Shown here: positions 59,251-64,000 of the stretch, piece by piece | Numbering within the stretch: the stretch's first letter is position 1 | Layout: every line of letters starts with the position of its first letter | Source of the DNA: Chamaecyparis obtusa | Lineage: Eukaryota > Streptophyta > Pinopsida > Cupressales > Cupressaceae | Direction of reading: 5' to 3' | Assembly: GCA_027943335.1 (NCBI GenBank) | Contig: BSBK01001879.1 | Coordinates: 1,446,501-1,510,500 of the forward strand | Length of the DNA: 64,000 nucleotides | Position numbers and translations under genes: made by a program | Notes under the pieces: generated by a model | Told to the model about the DNA's origin: nothing | The model's database searches: none | Seen by the model: only the letters and a program-made list of their open reading frames with translations

Positions 59251-59499
59251 CAACTCAGTTTGGAAGTCAATATCCCTCTTGGGTGGCATTCCTAGAATTT
59301 CCTTGGGAAAAATATCCAAATACTCCTATAATAGGGGATGATCTAGTGATACATCCCTACTTTCTCCTTCATCCAAGTCCTCTACTGAGACTGCAAACAA
59401 TTGGCATCCTTTGCGCATGCACTTCTTGAGCTGCATTGCAGAAATCATGTGGAGAGAGATGGGTAGTTACACCCCAACAATCTTCTTAGGTTCTCTTAA

Positions 59500-59830
59500 G
59501 TCATCTAAACATTGAATTCTTTTGTTTCTACAATCCAAAATGGCTTTGTGAGCATCCAACCAATCCATACCCAAAACTACTCCATACGAGCCTAGAGAAA
59601 TTACTCAGAGATCTACTAAGGTGGAAAAGGGTCCAAGCTCTAACTTGCAACTCTGGACACAAGAGTCAGAGGTTATTCTTGCCCCAGAGGCTAGCTCAAC
59701 CTGCCACCTATCTTCCTACCTTACTGCCTTCGGCCCACATTTCTCTACTAAAGAAGGTGAAATAAAATAATATGTTACTCCTGAATCAAATAGTATGGTG
59801 GTAGAGATACCCCTTAACAAACTTGGGGTT
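59500..59830 (-). pseudogene. Aspartic protease of chromovirus
   Basis: On the minus strand L-F-D-S-G-V-T-Y-Y-F-I-S occurs with the D-S-G codons at 59,779-59,787, followed by V-E-K-C and, further on, a stop-broken stretch with L-G-M-D-W-L at about 59,560. These are the active site and later conserved block of Ty3-type retropepsins, here between the gag knuckle and RT. Family members usually have DSGAT(H/N). Confidence 0.65.
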
Positions 59831-59959
59831 TCAATGACTGATCCCTGGTGATTGGCTTGCCCATGGTCTAATGCGGCAAATACTCAATGAGTTCTTCTTG
59901 CATTACCTATTGTTGGTTCTAAAGTGGCCTATCTATAACTAGCTGCTGGGGGAGATTTT

Positions 59960-60900
59960 TGAGGGCAATTAACTGTAATGTGACCATGTTGACCATAAGA
60001 GTAACATCCAGTGTTCTTAACAAAATTCCTTCCAGTAGAAGGTGTGCTGGACTGCTAATAGCTACCCTGACTAGAATTATAAGGCATAATCTAAGCTGGT
60101 TGAGGGTTCAAGTATCACTTTGCATGCTACCAGTTGCAAGAATTTTTAGATTAAGAACCCCCATTTTTATTGTTGTTTCCATTGTGATTATTGTTGTTGT
60201 TGCTGTGAAATTTTCTTTTTCGGTGGTTCTGACTTCCTTTGGGAGGATAGTTTTTAGGTCCAGGTGCTCCTTGAGATAGATTCCCTTTGAAACCTTACCT
60301 GGCCTAGAAGGCTTACCCACTTAGCCACCTATTTGACCTCCTAACCCCAAGGCTATATTTTATTCCATGAGACGAGCCTTGATGACTACATCATTAACTG
60401 TCTAAGGTTCAAACATTTGTATGTTGTTAGCCAAGCAACCATTGAGTCCTTTAAGGAAGTGTTGAGTCAGCATGGGTTCATCATCCTTATATCTTAGGTA
60501 TGGCTTGAGTTCAAAGAACTTCCACTCATAGTCATCAACTAACATAGTTAGCTGCCTTAAGTTGTGAAACTCTTCGGCTCTTTCCCGTCTCCAATGGTCA
60601 GAAAGAAATCTGGCTCAAAAGAGTTATTGGAATAGTTCCCATGAAAGAGTGGTAATATCTATGTGAAGTTTATCTTTCTATGTTTCTCACCAAGTGGATG
60701 CAAAGTCTCTAAGGTGAATGATTGCAAAGCAGGCTTTGGTATTACTGTTGTAAGGATGCATGGAGAAAAGTCTTTCTAAATCTAACAGTCAAGTTTCAGC
60801 GGTAGATCCACCTCGAGTTCCCTTAAAGGGGTTAGTCTTAGTCCTAAGGAGGTCTCACATGTGAGAAGTATGCAAAGCATCTTCTTCCACTACCTAATCT
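59960..60900 (-). pseudogene. gag with zinc knuckle of chromovirus
   Basis: Read through stops the minus strand gives F-L-S-D-H-W-R-R-E-R-A-E-E-F near 60,590, the block DYEWKFFELKPYLRYKDDEP and HFLKGLN (60,530-60,440), all typical of the Retrotrans_gag domain, then a basic tail. The knuckle at about 59,966-60,007 reads C-Y-S-Y-x4-H-x4-C: the second Cys of CCHC has become Tyr, so zinc binding would be lost. Stops at several points make it inactive. Confidence 0.7.
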
Positions 60901-61289
60901 ATCCTCCTAGGACTTTGTTCCCTTTCCTCATAGTGAGTGTTAGTCTCCCCATGGTGACCTCTATCCTACCCTACATCTAACCTCTGAAGAATCTATTGTA
61001 AGAGCTCTTGTACTTGAGCCCCCTAAAAACCTCCTGATTGATTATCAGATTGATCCCCCCTACCCTCATATTGTTCTTCTTCATGAGAACTCTCTTTTTG
61101 AGATCTAGGAGGGGTATTTCAGGAACCTCCCCTTCTACTGTGGGGTATATGAGGCATCCTCCCATGAGTAAGAAGAAGGATAAGTTTAAGGGTCCTAGTC
61201 TAATTCTAGGTTTAAGAATTTCCTTAAATGAATAAAAAAATTTAAGAAGCATGGGCCACATTTCCAAGGCCCCAGTGTAGCAACTTAGT

Positions 61290-61301
61290 GCTCTAATACC
61301 A
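61290..61301 (-). other. Primer-binding site of chromovirus
   Basis: Minus strand TGGTATTAGAGC, one transition from the initiator tRNA-Met PBS TGGTATCAGAGC, four bases from the LTR end CATGACA. Confidence 0.75.
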
Positions 61302-61305
61302 AAGA

Positions 61306-63862
61306 TGTCATGCCCCGTAAGGGAACTGGGGAAGAGAACATAGATTCTCTTTGTAAAAGAAAACCTAAGTAATGATTTATGAAAAAAAAATGAATTTTTA
61401 AAAGAATTATATAAACAAAACATAGATTAACTTAGATTCCTCCAAGGTTCCCTTCTTATTTAATTTACAAATCATTTAAGTCCATATAGTGTACTAACAG
61501 CTTGATTTACTTCTTAAGAAAATTACATCACAACATTTGTTAATTCTTTATAAAGAAATACAAAGTACTTTTATTTCAAACGCCATTTAAATCCATCTAC
61601 ATTCCTAAGTATCCTTTATGAACAATATAACTTTTAAACCAAATAAAATCCTCTAAATCATTTGATACATTAAAAATATTACATTTGTTTTTCAATAGCT
61701 TTTCTCTTAATCAACAATAATGAGAAATTTACTACTTTACTTGGAATGTTACAAAATCCTTTTCTTTTCAACATACATCATATACATAAAGTTTGTGCTT
61801 TCCCTTTTTCCTTTTTTCTAAGTCTACCCATTCCAAATACATCATTTTGAAATACATTAATGATTACATTACATTCATCTCCTCTTGGGAGGTAACAATA
61901 AATTTACATCATGAAAGATAAATACAAGTCTTCATTCTTCAAAACTGGAACACTATGCAAGTATGAATCCTTAAGCACTACATCCGCAAAAAGTACCTTG
62001 ATAAAAAGATTTACCACCTAACCACGTGGATACCAAAAGGCCCACTCCCCCATGCTAGGATATAAACACCAAGGTCCAAAAAGAAGAGATAGCTAGACCA
62101 TACCTAGGGTTGGGTAACCTTTCCCAAATAGCAAATGAAAAGAAGATCAAAGTATAATTTTTTTCCCAAAGGTTCTAAGGCTTGGTAGAAACTCTAAGCA
62201 ACAACCTAAGTGAGTGTCATCGAATAGCCCTCACCCCTTGGGTTTTCCTAGTACTAGCTACTCCGGGCCTCGACCCCCAAGTAGGCACATGCGAAACTGA
62301 ATGCCTTTCATACACACAAGCGCCATTCGATCGTACCTACGCATAGGCACCTTCTCCCACTCCCATCCATAGCCTTTACTAGGAATAATGGCATCAGTGA
62401 GGCATATATTAATATTTTTAGTGTTTGAACCCATTCCCATAAGTTTTAATTAAATTATCACTTGTTAAATAACTCTTTAGTCGGTTATCCTGGTACTAGC
62501 CACTTAGGGCCCTGGCCCCGCACTAAGAGCCACTCACTTAGTGTTCTTAGGTTTTCTACCCTTAACCCACACATCACATACACATCATACATGAAATAAA
62601 ACACATCTTAAACACTTTTGAGAACTTACATCAAAGAACATAAAAGAATAGGATATTTTAGGGATGTTTAGGAAAATTAGGAGCGTTTAGGGAGGCCTAG
62701 AATGGTCCTGATCCTCCTAGACAATCCTAAACCCTAATTATGCTTCCTACAAACATCCTAAGACTATTAAAGCATCTAAATGCACCATATGACCTCCACT
62801 AAAAAATTAATGAATCTATATAAATTTTACACAAAATTCCATATGCCAAAACACAATGCTCCATAAAACCTCATATGCCTAAAATTTAACTAAGTCTGAT
62901 TTTTTTGAAAATTCTAAAATCTAGAAGTTGCATCTTATTTCCTATGAAGTTGAAACCTCTATCAAACATATTTAAAGGTACCTAATTTATTTATACAAGT
63001 ATAACTTAATTTATAAGAAATTAAAGTATCAAACTATTATAAAGCGCACTTAAAGTATAAGAAATTAAAGTATCAAACTATTATAAAGCGCATACTCTTA
63101 TACTTGTATAAAGCGTGACATAAAATTAAATATAAAACTATTCATATTTAATGGCATAAAACTATTTACAAATACCGCGAATAAAGTGTGACATACAATT
63201 AAATATAAAACTATTTATATTTAATGGCATAAAACTATTTATAAATACCACGCATATTGTTTCATGACAGCAATAGTTTAATGACAGAAAAATTAAAATA
63301 TTAATATTGCACGTATTGTTGTATGAAATAAAACTAAATATAAATAACCCTAACCTCGATGCTAGAAAACAATAATATATCAACAACCACGGGCACAAAT
63401 ATAATTATATTATATTTTTATAAGTGGCTGGCATAATACAACTGCCCTAAGATAATAATATAGCAACAATGGCTGGCATAATACAATATTATATTTGTAT
63501 AAATGGCTGATAGAATACAATAATATAGCATAAACATTAAATGGTTGATAGAATACAATAATATAGCATAAACATTAAACAGCTGACAGAATACAACAAT
63601 ACAACATAAACATTCTGCAACATAAGGAGACAAACAAAACATATACAGAAACATTCAAACATATCTAAAAATAAACATACATAATAGAAAAGAGAATTAT
63701 CTCTCAGAATGGATTCCAACCTGGAGTCCTATGGCAATCAGTTGATGAAGGAGAATCCAATCCTCTAAATCTCTTCCAGCACTCCTTCAAATCCTTCTGG
63801 ATGCAACCTCCAGCCTCTACCTGAAACAACCAAATGCCAAACTCAGAGAATAATGAATTCTC
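61306..63862 (-). repeat. 5' LTR of chromovirus, interrupted
   Basis: Matches 52,488-55,041 up to GAATTCTC and then is broken by TGTTGGAAATT; the rest presumably lies beyond the window. It contains the same two tandem arrays. Confidence 0.8.
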
Positions 63863-64000
63863 TGTTGGAAATTTGACTGAGGTATGTACATATATGTTGT
63901 CATTATGGCAACATATGTTCTCTATGAAGATCGCATAAGCTGAAAAGTAAGTATGGAAGATCGCAGACTAAAATTGTCTAAGTATGAAACAGTGTTTTTG
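63863..64000 (+). repeat. Start of another copia-type LTR
   Basis: TGTTGGAAATTTGACTG followed by TTGTCATTATGGCAACA, as in the solo LTR at 28,127. The uninterrupted chromovirus LTR at 55,030-55,050 shows that the junction is an insertion. Only 138 bp are in the window. Confidence 0.65.

Larger units (their letters stand above)
52488..64000 (-). mobile_element. Ty3/gypsy chromovirus-type element with 4.0-kb LTRs (extends past right edge)
   Basis: The left LTR is 52,488-56,497. The internal region is 56,498-61,305. The right LTR starts at 61,306 with the same TGTCATGCCCCG and is cut at 63,863 by another LTR. In minus sense a PBS lies just after the right (5') LTR, then gag, zinc knuckle, protease, RT, RNase H, integrase with a chromodomain-like tail, and a polypurine tract. 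By eye the two LTR starts are about 94% identical, so it is much younger than the giant element but older than the copia. AGATG (52,483-52,487) is the left flank; its partner lies outside the window. Confidence 0.85.

Noticed and set aside
60977..61423. Minus-strand frame of 148 codons
   Set aside because: It spans the LTR edge and PBS of the chromovirus, in a different frame from gag, with no recognised domain.

Overview
The window looks like intergenic DNA from a large, retrotransposon-rich plant genome. The evidence is plant-type Ty1/copia and Ty3/gypsy polyproteins, plant-type primer-binding sites (PBS) matching initiator tRNA-Met, a plant LINE ORF1 zinc knuckle, low overall GC, and several levels of nested LTR insertions. 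I see no intact host gene, tRNA, rRNA or CRISPR array. A long-lived, large-genome seed plant, perhaps a gymnosperm, would fit, but that is inference and no sequence feature here fixes the species.

Layout. (1) 1-2,460 (-): decayed gene of an unrecognised family that runs off the left edge, with a motif-rich noncoding region upstream of it (2,461-4,400). (2) 4,400-8,338 (+): 5'-truncated Ty1/copia remnant (gag, protease, integrase, then directly the 3' LTR; no reverse transcriptase). (3) 8,340-15,577 (-): old short LTR element with about 0.5-kb LTRs, a gag zinc-finger remnant, and a separate 1.3-kb insertion inside its right LTR. (4) 15,781-40,922 (-): a 25.1-kb Ty3/gypsy element of Tat/Ogre type with LTRs of about 6.5 kb. 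Its internal region has gag, protease, an archaeal-type RNase H-like segment, RT, a second RNase H and integrase, all decayed, and is broken by three later LTR insertions. Both giant LTRs carry the same decayed gene of about 1,230 codons in element sense. (5) 43,282-49,274 (-): a very young, structurally complete Ty1/copia element. Its LTRs differ at 1 of 353 bases, it has a perfect 5-bp target duplication, PBS, polypurine tract, and one uninterrupted 1,342-residue gag-pol frame. (6) 51,676-52,487 (-): LINE ORF1 fragment cut by the next element. (7) 52,488 to beyond the right edge (-): Ty3/gypsy chromovirus-type element with a 4.0-kb LTR and a decayed pol; its right LTR is interrupted at 63,863 by the start of yet another LTR.

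The two most unusual items are the gene carried inside the 6.5-kb LTRs, which appears distantly related to the left-edge gene, and the young copia element, whose leader holds a GC/CpG-rich block, 11-bp tandem repeats and a cluster of TGACGTCA bZIP-type palindromes. The older elements have lost key catalytic residues and carry many stop codons; the young copia is the only element here that could still encode its whole machinery.
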